Positions 8,100 through 16,865 of a DNA stretch of 56,632 nucleotides are shown piece after piece. Under the pieces are notes generated by a model. The model had not been told where the DNA came from, made no database searches, and was given only the letters and a program-made list of their open reading frames with translations. The stretch covers positions 1 to 56,632 of the forward strand of contig CAYGRY010000007.1 in NCBI GenBank assembly GCA_964352405.1. The letters run 5' to 3'. Source of the stretch: UBA4207 sp964352405 (lineage in GTDB: Bacteria; Bdellovibrionota; Bacteriovoracia; Bacteriovoracales; Bacteriovoracaceae). Both the position numbers and the translations under genes were made by a program. Position 1 is the stretch's first letter; the number at the start of each line of letters is the position of its first letter.

Positions 8100-9996
8100 T
8101 ATCTAAAAAATTATAGATATTCATGATGAAGGGGTTGTAGCGATTCTTCTTCACCATTTTTTCTTCACGTTCCCAATAATTTAAACTTACTGAGTTGTAG
8201 ACGTAGCCAAAGCTATAGCTCGTTGGGTTTGGGCTTTTCCTATCGAAAAGATTGGCTTCAGGATAACGCTCGAATTTATCTTTAAAATCTAGCATATAGA
8301 TTTTGGCACTTTCTCTAATACTTGCCGCTTGCATGATAAACTGTTCGCGTAGGTTCGACTTTTTCTTATGCCTAAGGGCCAATCTTGTCAGCCAAGCGTG
8401 CTTGATACGATCATTAGTGATTGTGATCATGGTTCGAAGCTCTTCAGTTTTGATACAGCTTGGGTCCGGTAATTCTGTTAGAGCGAACTGAAGTTTTGCT
8501 AGTTCTTCGCGCAGTAGTTCTGGGTTTTTTGATAGCTCTTTAACTGTATGTCGCTCGTGTATGCGGTGAGTTCGGCTAAACTCATCTTGAAGATTTGGAA
8601 AAGAAATAACTGAGATGAGTTGATTCTTTTTAAAGTGTTTTGTTTGAAAATCTATGATGTTTTTCCAACAAGCAAGATCTTCACCTAAAAGCTTGAGTCC
8701 TGCTTGAGGATCAAAACGATGCTTCTTGTTAGCAAGCAGGGCAACATTCCAATCCATAAGCCAGTAACCAACTTCATGGCCTGTGGTGAAGTTAAAATGT
8801 CCTTCTACATCTCGCTCAGATAATTTTTTCATATCATCGGCACGAGCTACTAGATAATCCGTAAGAAATAATGGAACATCCATATCCATTAAGATCCAAT
8901 AGCTTGTTTCCGGGTAGTACCAGGTAGGACGAATGTTTTTTTGCTCAAGAGTAAACTCTCTCATGCTTGAAAAATCTTCATTGCCATACATAGGGACTTC
9001 TTTGTCCCAAAGTCCATAGAACATAACGGTATGGGGAAGTATTCCTACTTCAGGATGACTGTATTGTGGTAAGAAATTGAAGTTGCCATAAAAGTCGTCA
9101 TTTTGGTTTGTCGAAACATGGACCTTGATCATGAGTTTCTTGTTTTTTTGATCGAGAGTTGCTCTGGCAGCTTCAATCCAGTCCAAGGCTTTTTCATAGT
9201 TAACAGATGTAAATTCGCTGGTGCCAGCTTCCATGGTTAAAAAATCAAAATCTACAGCATTCATTAATTTTGTTAGATTTTTCTTTAACAACTTTTCAGA
9301 TCTCAATCCAGTAACAGCAGAACTCAGTGGGATGAGCTTGTAGCTATTTTGCTGTTGAAGGGCTGCTCCAATCGAGACGCCAACATTTATTCCTAGGTCT
9401 TGGGCCAGTTTAAATGGTGCTTTTAATCTTCTCGAAATGTCAGACAAGTCATCTCTTAAGAGATTCAAGTCCATAACATTTTGACCATTACGAGCGAGCC
9501 AACGAACTAACTCAAAAGCAATCTTCGGCTTCTCCATAAGAAAGCCATGAACCCATTCGTTTGAATGGAGAGTGTGCAAATGAAATCCACGATGAGTAAA
9601 TGAAGGGTTCCATTCGTATTGAGAATTACATAATGCCAAAACACTTTCTTTACTCGGTGATATTTGAATTCTTGGGTGTGGAAATAGAAAACCAAGCTCC
9701 TGTAGACCTTGATAAAAAGTCGATGACCATTCACTTGGCTTGGCATTGATTTGAATTTCAATTTTGTCATTATGACAGAGTATTCTTCCTAAATTGCTTG
9801 AATTTGATTCATGAATAGAGAAGTTGATAAAACTATTTTCAAACTTTGCCTTTGTTAGGATTTCATTAAGGTCTTTTTGAATGGCAGTTTTATTTGCAAC
9901 TCGTGGATTTACACCTAATGGAACTTTTGAAAATGCAGATTGGAAATTAAGTGAAATAAAAAGGAATAAGAAATATTTTGTTGAAAAGAGTTTCAA
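8089..9996 (-). CDS. Secreted glycosidase-like protein, unknown family
   Basis: 635 residues starting at TTG 9996 (AGGTG seven bases upstream) with a signal peptide (MKLFSTKYFLFLFISLNFQSAFS). The order of motifs, GLQELGFLFPHPR, then NPSFTHRGFHLHTLHSN, then EWVHGFL and a TIM-barrel-like run (NVMDLNLLRD, FDFLTMEAGTSEF, GILPHTVMFYGLWDKE), recalls glycosidases in which a small alpha/beta domain is followed by a barrel, such as GH20/GH67-like or DUF4838 proteins. GTSEF carries a candidate acidic residue. I cannot assign a substrate; peptidoglycan or prey polysaccharide is only a guess. The C-terminal ~150 residues are helical. Confidence 0.4.
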   Translation of the reverse strand: MKLFSTKYFLFLFISLNFQSAFSKVPLGVNPRVANKTAIQKDLNEILTKAKFENSFINFSIHESNSSNLGRILCHNDKIEIQINAKPSEWSSTFYQGLQELGFLFPHPRIQISPSKESVLALCNSQYEWNPSFTHRGFHLHTLHSNEWVHGFLMEKPKIAFELVRWLARNGQNVMDLNLLRDDLSDISRRLKAPFKLAQDLGINVGVSIGAALQQQNSYKLIPLSSAVTGLRSEKLLKKNLTKLMNAVDFDFLTMEAGTSEFTSVNYEKALDWIEAARATLDQKNKKLMIKVHVSTNQNDDFYGNFNFLPQYSHPEVGILPHTVMFYGLWDKEVPMYGNEDFSSMREFTLEQKNIRPTWYYPETSYWILMDMDVPLFLTDYLVARADDMKKLSERDVEGHFNFTTGHEVGYWLMDWNVALLANKKHRFDPQAGLKLLGEDLACWKNIIDFQTKHFKKNQLISVISFPNLQDEFSRTHRIHERHTVKELSKNPELLREELAKLQFALTELPDPSCIKTEELRTMITITNDRIKHAWLTRLALRHKKKSNLREQFIMQAASIRESAKIYMLDFKDKFERYPEANLFDRKSPNPTSYSFGYVYNSVSLNYWEREEKMVKKNRYNPFIMNIYNFLDIIF

Positions 9997-10050
9997 GCTT
10001 TCACCTACTTCCGCGTGGTTAGAAGGAAAATAGTATCGAAACTGACGCGT

Positions 10051-10082
10051 AAAAACAACAACGCCTCACTTGAAGTGAGGCG
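10051..10082 (-). terminator. Rho-independent terminator
   Basis: CGCCTCACT and AGTGAGGCG (10062-10082) form a nine-base stem with a three-base loop. On the minus strand it is followed by TTGTTGTTTTT. It ends the small gene at 10107. Confidence 0.8.
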
Positions 10083-10106
10083 AGGCGTTAACATATTAAT
10101 TATAGA

Positions 10107-10319
10107 TTAAGCTTGAGCAGTTGCTTCTTGTGAATCTTCAGAAGATTCTTCAACTTTCTCAGGAGCTTTTGGCGCAGGAACTTTAATGATTCCTTCGTCT
10201 AAAAGGATTTTGATTTTTTCATTACCGTTGATCCATTTACCATTCGCGCCTAGGACACCATAGCGGCCAGAACGTTTTTTAATTACGGTATAAGTTTTCG
10301 TTTTTTTCACGATTTCCAT
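10107..10319 (-). CDS. Small basic protein with acidic Ala-rich tail
   Basis: 70 residues with a strong Shine-Dalgarno (TTGGAGGATTA before the ATG) and its own terminator, so it is a real, independently expressed gene. Residues 1-47 are basic and look like a small beta fold (YTVIKKRSGRYGVLGANGKW, then KIKILLDEGIIKV). The last ~23 residues are Pro, Glu, Ser and Ala rich (KAPEKVEESSEDSQEATAQA). No signal peptide or membrane segment. Function unknown; a nucleic-acid or ribosome-associated role is possible from the charge only. Confidence 0.65.
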   Translation of the reverse strand: MEIVKKTKTYTVIKKRSGRYGVLGANGKWINGNEKIKILLDEGIIKVPAPKAPEKVEESSEDSQEATAQA

Positions 10320-10386
10320 TAATCCTCCAAGTGCAGAATTGATGATGCCATAAAATCCAATGAAATCAACTAGTATTCTTGCATAA

Positions 10387-10944
10387 TTAATTAATCATCA
10401 ATCTTGCGCACAACATGGCAATAAAAGCGAAAAGATAAAATCCAATGCCGCGTATTGCTATCCACCACCAATTATTTAACTTGAAAGCTGCAAAGCCCGT
10501 GACAAAGGCGTGCAAGAGCATACCGATACCTGTTGTCAGGGTTGTAAGACTAATAAAGGCTAAATATTGAGGGTTTTGTATATTACGGCGAACATCAATT
10601 GGCAGCATTGCAGCATACTTTTTTACCATGGCCACAAAGACTGGTTCATCTAATGACCAAGATACTATCAACCAAACACCTAGAAAAAATGAAATAAGAC
10701 TTGGTTGGATCTTGAAAATAATAGGAGATTTCTTTTTCCAGGCCAAAAAACCTAGAAGTAAAATAAGGATGAGTGAAAGAATACTTATTTGATCAAGTTC
10801 TCCAAACGTTGCCCAGCTCCAGACACATTCGATAATTGCCAATACGAGCGCAGCGATTAAGCCTGTTTTAAGGCCAAAAAATGAATCAGCGATAGCAAAC
10901 GCTAAAAGCGGGATCAAACCAATAATCCAAGAAGAACTACTCAT
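10387..10944 (-). CDS. YciB/IspZ-like inner membrane protein
   Basis: 185 residues with about five or six membrane segments. The first segment, IPLLAFAIADSFFGLKTGLI, matches the opening of the YciB (intracellular septation protein A) family: a Pro-Leu-x-x-Phe then Asp in the first helix, a Gly-rich second helix. Later SWSLDEPVFVAMVKKYAAML also fits. I start at ATG 10944; the frame is open from TTG 10980, which could instead be a -35 box. YciB-type proteins act at the inner membrane in envelope maintenance. Confidence 0.5.
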   Translation of the reverse strand: MSSSSWIIGLIPLLAFAIADSFFGLKTGLIAALVLAIIECVWSWATFGELDQISILSLILILLLGFLAWKKKSPIIFKIQPSLISFFLGVWLIVSWSLDEPVFVAMVKKYAAMLPIDVRRNIQNPQYLAFISLTTLTTGIGMLLHAFVTGFAAFKLNNWWWIAIRGIGFYLFAFIAMLCARLMIN

Positions 10945-11010
10945 GCTACTTAAATTGATCCTAGCAGGTAAAAAGGTCAAGAATATTCACTTTTTAACCG
11001 ATAAATTCTT

Positions 11011-12498
11011 ATGAAATTAGCTCTTTACTGGCTTCTTTGTGCCAGCCTATTTTCCTCTCAACTCTACGCCAATTGTTTTGATACATTAAATCGTTTCAGA
11101 ATTAGAAAGGCCGTTACAAGTCATATCTTAGTTGAAAATGATGCTCGCTTCATGACTCGCTTAAATAAAATTGAAGAGTCCGGCTCATACCTTAGACGTT
11201 TAAGAAAAAATAAATCACCTGCTATTCATGAAAAAATGAAAAGACAATTAGTTAAACTAGACGGCTACTTGTTCACTGGTGACTACGCCACAGCTCACCG
11301 AGAGTTAAGGCCACTTTTTAGAGAGGTTGAATTTTCTAGCTTGGCGATTAAAGCTCTAGACGTTCAACTCCAACATGTCAGATCTCTTGATGTTCGATCG
11401 ATTGAGCAGGCTAAGCAAGTCTTAACTGGTATAGATATCCCATCACGCTTTTGGCTTGATGAAACTCTATCGAAAGCTCAAACATTAGATGCAGTGGTGG
11501 ATGAATTGGTCTTTATTCGCGCTGGCTATGAAAGTAAACTTGGTAAAAAGTTTCAAGAGTATTTGCTAGCAAAAGAGCATTTGGAAAGATTAATCGAACC
11601 TGGTGCGTGTTCAGCAGAATGCGGCGAGAATGTGACTCGATTACTTGATTCACTGGGAGTTAAATACAACTCCGACAGAACTCGTTTTAGTAGTTTTTTA
11701 GAAGTGGGTGATGAACTCACAACAGATGGAATTAGGGATATAATTGATAATCACCGCGTAGCGGTTATCAGTCGTATTAAACATGAGAGAAATGCTGAAC
11801 TCTTTGCTGTTTTTCGTGAGTTTGCGACCCAACCAGCGGTTGTTGAGAAAATAGTGTCTTTACTAGTAGGTATTCCTGGAATGCATAAATTAAAACTCGT
11901 AAGAGTCTTTAATTTCTTCTTAGATGCTGTTGCCCAATCAAAACACGTTCCAATTATTAATCAGGTCGTAAGATCGCAAAGTGATATCGCCAATAAACTT
12001 GATGATCTATTATTAAAAAATGGTAATTTTGGTGGCAATGAACTTTTAATTAGTTTTGCCCGAAGAAATGATCTTGATAGTAAACGAGTTTGGAACCAGC
12101 TTGTGACTTTTGCTGGTGAAAACAACCCGGCCATGGCAGAAAAGCTTTTAAAGGCAGATCAATTGGCACGCTCTAGAGGCCCTCTTGAACTATTACAAAA
12201 TAAAACTGTTCTTCCTCGTTGGTTAGTCATGGCAGCCTCTGCTGGCGGTCTTGGCTATTTTTGGTTTGGTCAAAATGCCTCAGAAATTCAAAGTATCGAA
12301 GTGCCTGAAGATATCCCAAGCAGCGATGGCATACCAAGAGAAGATGATTTTGTTCAAGACATCGATACTGTAGCGCAAGAATTACAAAATCCAGAAGTCA
12401 TTAATGAAATACTTTCTGAAAACGAAAGATCTCCAGATAGTTTAAAAGATGAATCGTTCTTTAAGGTGATGAAAGATTGGTTTCTTAAGCTTATTTAA
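11011..12498 (+). CDS. Exported helical protein with C-terminal membrane anchor
   Basis: 495 residues with signal peptide (MKLALYWLLCASLFSSQLYA). The mature part is almost wholly helical and charged, with heptad-like stretches (LAKEHLERLIE, KLKLVRVFNFFLDAVAQ). A single hydrophobic segment near 410-425 (WLVMAASAGGLGYFWFG) is followed by an acidic tail (EVPEDIPSSDGIPREDDF). No family recognised. There is no Shine-Dalgarno; GATAAA (11000-11005), part of a CCGATAA word, ends five bases before the ATG, consistent with a leaderless, possibly FliA-dependent transcript. Confidence 0.55.
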   Translation: MKLALYWLLCASLFSSQLYANCFDTLNRFRIRKAVTSHILVENDARFMTRLNKIEESGSYLRRLRKNKSPAIHEKMKRQLVKLDGYLFTGDYATAHRELRPLFREVEFSSLAIKALDVQLQHVRSLDVRSIEQAKQVLTGIDIPSRFWLDETLSKAQTLDAVVDELVFIRAGYESKLGKKFQEYLLAKEHLERLIEPGACSAECGENVTRLLDSLGVKYNSDRTRFSSFLEVGDELTTDGIRDIIDNHRVAVISRIKHERNAELFAVFREFATQPAVVEKIVSLLVGIPGMHKLKLVRVFNFFLDAVAQSKHVPIINQVVRSQSDIANKLDDLLLKNGNFGGNELLISFARRNDLDSKRVWNQLVTFAGENNPAMAEKLLKADQLARSRGPLELLQNKTVLPRWLVMAASAGGLGYFWFGQNASEIQSIEVPEDIPSSDGIPREDDFVQDIDTVAQELQNPEVINEILSENERSPDSLKDESFFKVMKDWFLKLI

Positions 12499-12631
12499 AG
12501 CTGATGATTGAGTTCCACCAGTTTGAGATTTCGTTTCTAAACCAAATAACATCTTTTTCATTTGCACCATTAGAAGTGACCGTTTTTGCGACTTGAACTA
12601 AGTAATGGAGCTTTAAGCATATTTTTGGCAT
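12491..12631 (-). CDS. Possible 46-residue small protein
   Basis: An open frame antisense to the gap between two plus-strand genes, overlapping the end of the upstream gene by eight bases. It would begin MPKICLKLHY and end VIWFRNEISNWWNSIISFK. The frame stays open upstream to a stop near 12675, so the true start could differ. No Shine-Dalgarno or promoter is evident. The aromatic-rich amphipathic tail looks protein-like but chance is a fair alternative. Confidence 0.2.
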   Translation of the reverse strand: MPKICLKLHYLVQVAKTVTSNGANEKDVIWFRNEISNWWNSIISFK

Positions 12632-12659
12632 AACAAAATATTGCCTGAACGAAGCTTGA

Positions 12660-12688
12660 TTGACCAGTTGAAATTAGGCTGCGAAAAT
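12660..12688 (+). promoter_or_regulatory. Promoter of glycosyltransferase gene
   Basis: TTGACC (12660-12665), a 17-base spacer and GAAAAT (12683-12688). The -10 ends five bases before ATG 12694, which has no Shine-Dalgarno; a leaderless transcript is implied. Confidence 0.5.
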
Positions 12689-12693
12689 AAATT

Positions 12694-13473
12694 ATGAATA
12701 AACTTGATCTAAGCGTAACCATTATCTGCAAGAATGAAGCTGACAACTTGCCAAGGCTTTTAAAATCCTTGGATTTTGCTAGTGAGATCATCTTGGTTGA
12801 CGACCATTCGACAGATGAAAGCGCCGAAATTGCCTCAAGCTTTGGCGCTAAAGTGTTTCAGCGAACCTTTGATGGTTTCGGACAGCAAAAAAACTATGCG
12901 GCTTCTAATGCGAGTCATGAATGGATTTTGAGTTTGGATTGTGATGAGGAAGTCACGCAAGAGCTAAAAGAATCTATTTCTTGGGCCTTAAAAAATGCTG
13001 ATCATCACCATCTCTATAGCGTCGATCGTAAAACTTTTTTTTTAGGACAGTTTATTCGTTTTGGAGGCTGGTATCCAGATCAAGTGGCAAGATTCTATCG
13101 AAAATCAAAGGCCAAGTTTAGCGAACCAAAAGTTCATGAAGTTTTAATCAGCCAGGAAGGTCAATCTGCAAAAGTCTTAGATGGAAGTCTAAATCATTAT
13201 TCCTTTGCCACTATTTCTTCTCAAGTGGAAAGAAATATGAAATATGCCAAGCTTGGAGCTAAGCAATATATCGAAAAATATGGCAGGCCAAGTCTTTTTG
13301 CTGTCTTTTTTAGACCGTTTTGGAAATTCATTGAATGCTTGTTTTTAAAAGCGGGCATTCTTGATGGAGTTGCTGGAATTATCATTGCCCTGAATGCCAG
13401 CTACTCAATGTTTATGAAATATACATTTGCTTATTTTGATTTTTCAAAAGATCTAAAGAGAATAGGGGAGTAA
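12694..13473 (+). CDS. Family 2 glycosyltransferase (WaaE-like)
   Basis: 259 residues. The GT-A fold is clear: LSVTIICKNEADNLPRLL at the N-terminus, then EIILVDDHSTDES (UDP-sugar binding), and the metal-binding DxD in WILSLDCDEEV (~89). The spacing and GFGQQKNYAA motif match the WaaE/KdtX-like beta-glucosyltransferases that extend the LPS inner core. GGWYPDQVARFYRK and HEVL also fit that branch. The C-terminus has one amphipathic or membrane-associated helix (IIIALNASYSMFMKYTFAYF). The last 43 bases overlap the opposite methyltransferase gene, an unusually long tail-to-tail overlap. Confidence 0.8.
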   Translation: MNKLDLSVTIICKNEADNLPRLLKSLDFASEIILVDDHSTDESAEIASSFGAKVFQRTFDGFGQQKNYAASNASHEWILSLDCDEEVTQELKESISWALKNADHHHLYSVDRKTFFLGQFIRFGGWYPDQVARFYRKSKAKFSEPKVHEVLISQEGQSAKVLDGSLNHYSFATISSQVERNMKYAKLGAKQYIEKYGRPSLFAVFFRPFWKFIECLFLKAGILDGVAGIIIALNASYSMFMKYTFAYFDFSKDLKRIGE

Positions 13474-14228
13474 TTCCCTACTGCTGCTGGTAAAGCTGTA
13501 TTGAAAAAATTTTGAAATTCTTCGGCCACACCGCCTTTTGGAAGCGCTATAGAGTGTAGAATTCTTGTAATGTAAAAATGAGTTGATAAGTAATTCTTTG
13601 CTAGCGCACCTTCAATTTCATGCATTTCATTTTCATTCAGAGTTAGCAAATCCTCTTCTCTAAGCCAAAGATTGTGTTTTGATGGATTAATATCCTCTGC
13701 TAAATACATCTGTTTTCGTGCTCTGTTGATATTAGCTCTTGGCTCTTCAAAGCTTTCACTAAAAAAGTAATATCCCTGTGGTTTAACGATCTTAGAGATA
13801 TTTCTTAGGGCACAAAACTGCTCTTCTTTATTTAATAGATTTATGACCGAGCGTTCAGTGATGACAAAATCATGATGACCAAACATGGAGAGTTCTTTTC
13901 TCATGTCGCCTTGAATGATCTCACAATTTTCAAGCTTTCTTGATTGAGCTAGCTTGGTCAGCTCGGGATGAAAATCAAGCCCAAAGAGTTTTAGCTTTGG
14001 AAACTCTTGTCTAATGACACTTAAGAGATGTCCGTTTCCACAACCAATATCAAATAATGATTGGCCTTCGCCTTGGTTTGAGACTTTTAGTTTTAGACTT
14101 TCAATAAAAAACGTTATCTCAGCTTGTCTAATGTACTGATCACCGATTGTCGAAGATGGGGAAAGACCAAATTTCTCAGCAACTTTATTATAGTGATTAA
14201 TGATGATGTCATCTGCATTTTGATTCAT
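13431..14228 (-). CDS. Class I SAM-dependent methyltransferase
   Basis: 265 residues. SAM motif I is SLFDIGCGNGHLLSVI, motif II LKLFGLDFHPELTKLA, then IIQGDMRKEL and the post-I FVITERSVINLLNKEE region. The substrate is unknown. Start ATG 14228 has AAGGA upstream and overlaps the EamA transporter stop as ATGA, so the two are translationally coupled. The longer frame to 14444 reads antisense-like residues and is rejected. Context with a glycosyltransferase and transporter hints at a small molecule or envelope target. Confidence 0.75.
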   Translation of the reverse strand: MNQNADDIIINHYNKVAEKFGLSPSSTIGDQYIRQAEITFFIESLKLKVSNQGEGQSLFDIGCGNGHLLSVIRQEFPKLKLFGLDFHPELTKLAQSRKLENCEIIQGDMRKELSMFGHHDFVITERSVINLLNKEEQFCALRNISKIVKPQGYYFFSESFEEPRANINRARKQMYLAEDINPSKHNLWLREEDLLTLNENEMHEIEGALAKNYLSTHFYITRILHSIALPKGGVAEEFQNFFNTALPAAVGNYSPILFRSFEKSK

Positions 14229-15103
14229 GATAATTCCTTCGTAATCTCTGCCGGCTTTGGCGCCCAAAGCCCACCAAGTCCCATGCCTATGATCATAATG
14301 AGACACCCAAGCAGCTGACCTTTTCCAAGTTTCTCCCCTAAAATGATCCAGCCTAAAAATACTGTTGCTAGCTGTTGAGCTAAAAGTCCTAAGGATCCTA
14401 CGGTGGCGTGGATATGTTTTAGCGAGCTTGAAATGATAAACCAAGCCAGTGATTGAATGATAACTCCTAGAGCAAGCAAAGACAGCCAGGTTTCTTGTTC
14501 AAAGTTAATTAAAGGTGCATCTCTAAGAAGTGCCACTAAAAACATAAAAAAGGCAGAGCCTAGTGTAGACCATTTTAGAGCATGGATTGGTGCCATCTTT
14601 TTACAAACCATGGCAAAGAGGTAGGTGAAGACGGCATAAAAAATCGAGGCAATAATTGATAGGTATTCGCCTTTGCCAAGACTTGGTAAAAAACCACTTA
14701 TTGAAGTGAGCATCGACATTCCTGAAAAACAAAGAATAAGTGCTACAAAAAACCGAGTTGAAAGTCTAAGTCCTGGGTATAAAGAACTCATAAAAGCTAC
14801 CCAAAATGGTGACAGTCCAATAAGTAGAGTTGCGTTGGCGACTTTAGTCGTCTGGATGGCAGTATGCCAACTAGCCAAGTCGGCCGATAAAAACACGCCA
14901 GCACTAAAGGCCATAAGCTTGTCCCTCGTTTCTCCGACAAAAGGTTCTTTAAGCGAAATTAAAAACAAAATGGGAAGTGCAAATAACATGCGATAAAAAG
15001 CAATAACTTCTGCACTCGCTTCATGGGCACCGCGCACAAATATAGGTCCAAATCCAAGAATACTCGCACCAAGAAATAATAAAATTAAAGCTTTTGAGGG
15101 CAT
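14225..15103 (-). CDS. EamA/DMT-family transporter
   Basis: 292 residues with ten hydrophobic segments in two repeated five-helix EamA units, as in drug/metabolite exporters such as RhaT/YdcZ-type proteins. The first unit has GASILGFGPIFVRGAHEASAE and AFYRMLFALPILF; the second has FLPSLGKGEYLSIIASIFYA, and HIHATVGSLGLLAQQLATVF near the end is the typical last-but-one motif. ATG 15103 is four bases after the lipoprotein stop; TTG 15121 with a distant GGAG is an alternative start. Operon: lipoprotein, transporter, methyltransferase. Substrate unknown. Confidence 0.8.
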   Translation of the reverse strand: MPSKALILLFLGASILGFGPIFVRGAHEASAEVIAFYRMLFALPILFLISLKEPFVGETRDKLMAFSAGVFLSADLASWHTAIQTTKVANATLLIGLSPFWVAFMSSLYPGLRLSTRFFVALILCFSGMSMLTSISGFLPSLGKGEYLSIIASIFYAVFTYLFAMVCKKMAPIHALKWSTLGSAFFMFLVALLRDAPLINFEQETWLSLLALGVIIQSLAWFIISSSLKHIHATVGSLGLLAQQLATVFLGWIILGEKLGKGQLLGCLIMIIGMGLGGLWAPKPAEITKELS

Positions 15104-15107
15104 TTTT

Positions 15108-15749
15108 TTATCGAAGTTCAATTCTTTCTACTCCAATCAATATCCCAAAAACTTTTTTGGCCACAAGATGCATTGAAGTGAATTGTCGGTTTTGACTTTG
15201 GAGTTGCCATTGATCGTTTAGATAAACGAGATTTGATTCGAATCTTAAAAACTTCCCATAAGTTAAGTTTGATGGGTACTCAATTTCGATAGCACAACCT
15301 GAAGATTGATTGAACCCGCGACATAGTAAAGTCACCAATGAAACCCCGACCGCCTTAACTAAAACAATTTGCTTATTTAAAACATGGACAGGGTAGTTTT
15401 TAATCTTTCCTTTATTCGATTTTGTTTTGATAGCAGTGACTTGTTTGCTTGCATCAAGACTAAGAATAAGGTCATAGGTTTTTTCGGTATAGTCAGTTGT
15501 AATTGTTGCGAGTTTTACTTCAGTCGCTTGAGCTTGCTGTGGAGAAGTCTCTTCTTCACTTTCACTAGCATCAATGGAGTTTGCCGTTTTTGACTGGCTA
15601 CGACGTATAGACGTCGCTTGAATCGTTTTGACCTGGCTTTCTTGCATCGTTTGCTGCGAAGCTTCCTCGCTTACCATGAAGACAGGAGGTTGAAGGTCTG
15701 TACTGCTACAGCTGACTAAAAGTAGAAGAATGGCCAAATATCTAAACAT
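15108..15749 (-). CDS. Lipoprotein of unknown function
   Basis: 213 residues. ATG 15749 begins a short signal with lipobox AILLLLVSCSSTD (Cys13). A Ser/Gln/Thr/Glu-rich linker follows (~20-90), then a beta-rich C-terminal domain (YDLILSLDASKQVTAIK, CAIEIEYPSN, FTSMHLVAKKVFGILIGVER). No family recognised. TACAAT (15761..15756) ends six bases before the ATG and there is no Shine-Dalgarno, suggesting a leaderless message. First gene of the operon with the transporter and methyltransferase. Confidence 0.65.
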   Translation of the reverse strand: MFRYLAILLLLVSCSSTDLQPPVFMVSEEASQQTMQESQVKTIQATSIRRSQSKTANSIDASESEEETSPQQAQATEVKLATITTDYTEKTYDLILSLDASKQVTAIKTKSNKGKIKNYPVHVLNKQIVLVKAVGVSLVTLLCRGFNQSSGCAIEIEYPSNLTYGKFLRFESNLVYLNDQWQLQSQNRQFTSMHLVAKKVFGILIGVERIELR

Positions 15750-15755
15750 CCAGAT

Positions 15756-15784
15756 ATTGTAGGGGTGACAAAAAAGAATTGAAA
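15756..15784. promoter_or_regulatory. Divergent promoter region
   Basis: Leftward: TACAAT at 15761..15756, with a 17-base spacer and a weak TTTCAA -35. Rightward: TTGAAA at 15779-15784 with a weak TAATAG near 15801. The two face the lipoprotein and the DUF309 gene. Confidence 0.35.
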
Positions 15785-15829
15785 TCATTTTATGCATTCG
15801 TAATAGTGCAAAGCAGCGAGATATCCAAA

Positions 15830-16297
15830 GTGGAGCGTTACACCAAAAAACCTTTTCCGGCCTATGCTCATCGTCCGGGCACGACTCCTCATCCTAAAAA
15901 AGCTGGCGGGCATAGTGAATCCTTAGCTGATCCAGAGAGTGAACTCATCACCATTCATAATTGGTTCGAGCACGAAGATTATTTATATGGGGCTGATTTG
16001 TTTAATCATGGCTTTTATTGGGAAGCCCACGTCTGGTGGGAAGCGGTTTGGAAGGCCCTACCTAAAGGTGATAGCAAAGATTTTGTTCAAGGTTTAATCA
16101 AAGTTGCGGCAGGTTCTCTAAAAGAATCCATGGGTGAAAGTGATCTAGCTAAAATGCATTGCTTACGAGGTCATGAATTAATGTCTAATTCATATCAGGT
16201 GCGCGAAATTGATTGTTTTTTTGGCGTATCGAGAAAATGGTGGAACAATATCCCTTTTGATATCCCAACGGTGCTGGAGCTTCATTTTGACGAATAA
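15830..16297 (+). CDS. DUF309-family protein
   Basis: 155 residues. FNHGFYWEAHVWWEAVWKAL followed by FVQGLIKVAAGSLK is the diagnostic helical core of DUF309 (PF03745), with a conserved E-x-H-x-x-W-E. The N-terminal YTKKPFPAYAHRPGTTPHP is also typical. Function unknown for the family. Start is uncertain: GTG 15830 is chosen because the family's conserved segment follows, but GTG 15806 and TTG 15779 are in frame. The next gene starts inside its last codons. Confidence 0.7.
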   Translation: MERYTKKPFPAYAHRPGTTPHPKKAGGHSESLADPESELITIHNWFEHEDYLYGADLFNHGFYWEAHVWWEAVWKALPKGDSKDFVQGLIKVAAGSLKESMGESDLAKMHCLRGHELMSNSYQVREIDCFFGVSRKWWNNIPFDIPTVLELHFDE

Positions 16298-16685
16298 TAC
16301 GACTCTTATCGAATTAAAAGAAAAAATGAATCAGATTATCAAAGATAATCCTGCCAAAGCTCAATCGAAAATTGATCGCGAAATCTTTATGTTTGAAGAA
16401 GAGCTCAGAGAGCTTGGCCTAAGCTTTGAAGTCGACGCCAATTTTAACGAATTAGATAGCACTCTTGGTCAGCATGTTTTTAACTCTGCTCATGGATTTC
16501 TCGGCCAAGATTATTGTCTAAAATGGCTAAAGAATCCACAGACATTAGTCTGGAGCTTAGTCGTATTAAATACCAAATCGAATGGTCAAAAAGGCTTAAT
16601 TGATTGCCCGGATGAAATGAAAGAAAAGCTTTTATCAACTTTTAGTGTCTTTGCTTCAAAGATCGCAAATATGCTGAAAGACTAA
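16287..16685 (+). CDS. Hypothetical protein coupled to DUF309 gene
   Basis: 132 residues from TTG 16287, which has GGAG nine bases upstream and overlaps the DUF309 stop by 11 bases; ATG 16326 is an alternative. The sequence is soluble, with an N-terminal helical, charged segment (KAQSKIDREIFMFEEELREL) and a second helical half (LGQDYCLKWLKNPQTLVWSL). No family recognised. The overlap implies co-translation and a related role. Confidence 0.5.
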   Translation: MTNNTTLIELKEKMNQIIKDNPAKAQSKIDREIFMFEEELRELGLSFEVDANFNELDSTLGQHVFNSAHGFLGQDYCLKWLKNPQTLVWSLVVLNTKSNGQKGLIDCPDEMKEKLLSTFSVFASKIANMLKD

Positions 16686-16865
16686 ACTGAATACTTCTAT
16701 CAAAATCTACCTTATTTAGATGATTTAAGCCTAATACGTTGTTTTGATTGGGTTTCATCCGTCATCGTTTTGTCGTTTAATGTAAATCATTTTTTTTTAG
16801 AATCCGTATTATGTAAGTAAGAAATGCTTAAGGGCCTTTCTTTTATCTATAATAACGGAGTATTT

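Noticed and set aside
13431..14444. 337-residue start of the methyltransferase
   Set aside because: The first 72 residues come from the frame antisense-like over the transporter end; ATG 14228 has a ribosome site and an ATGA overlap.
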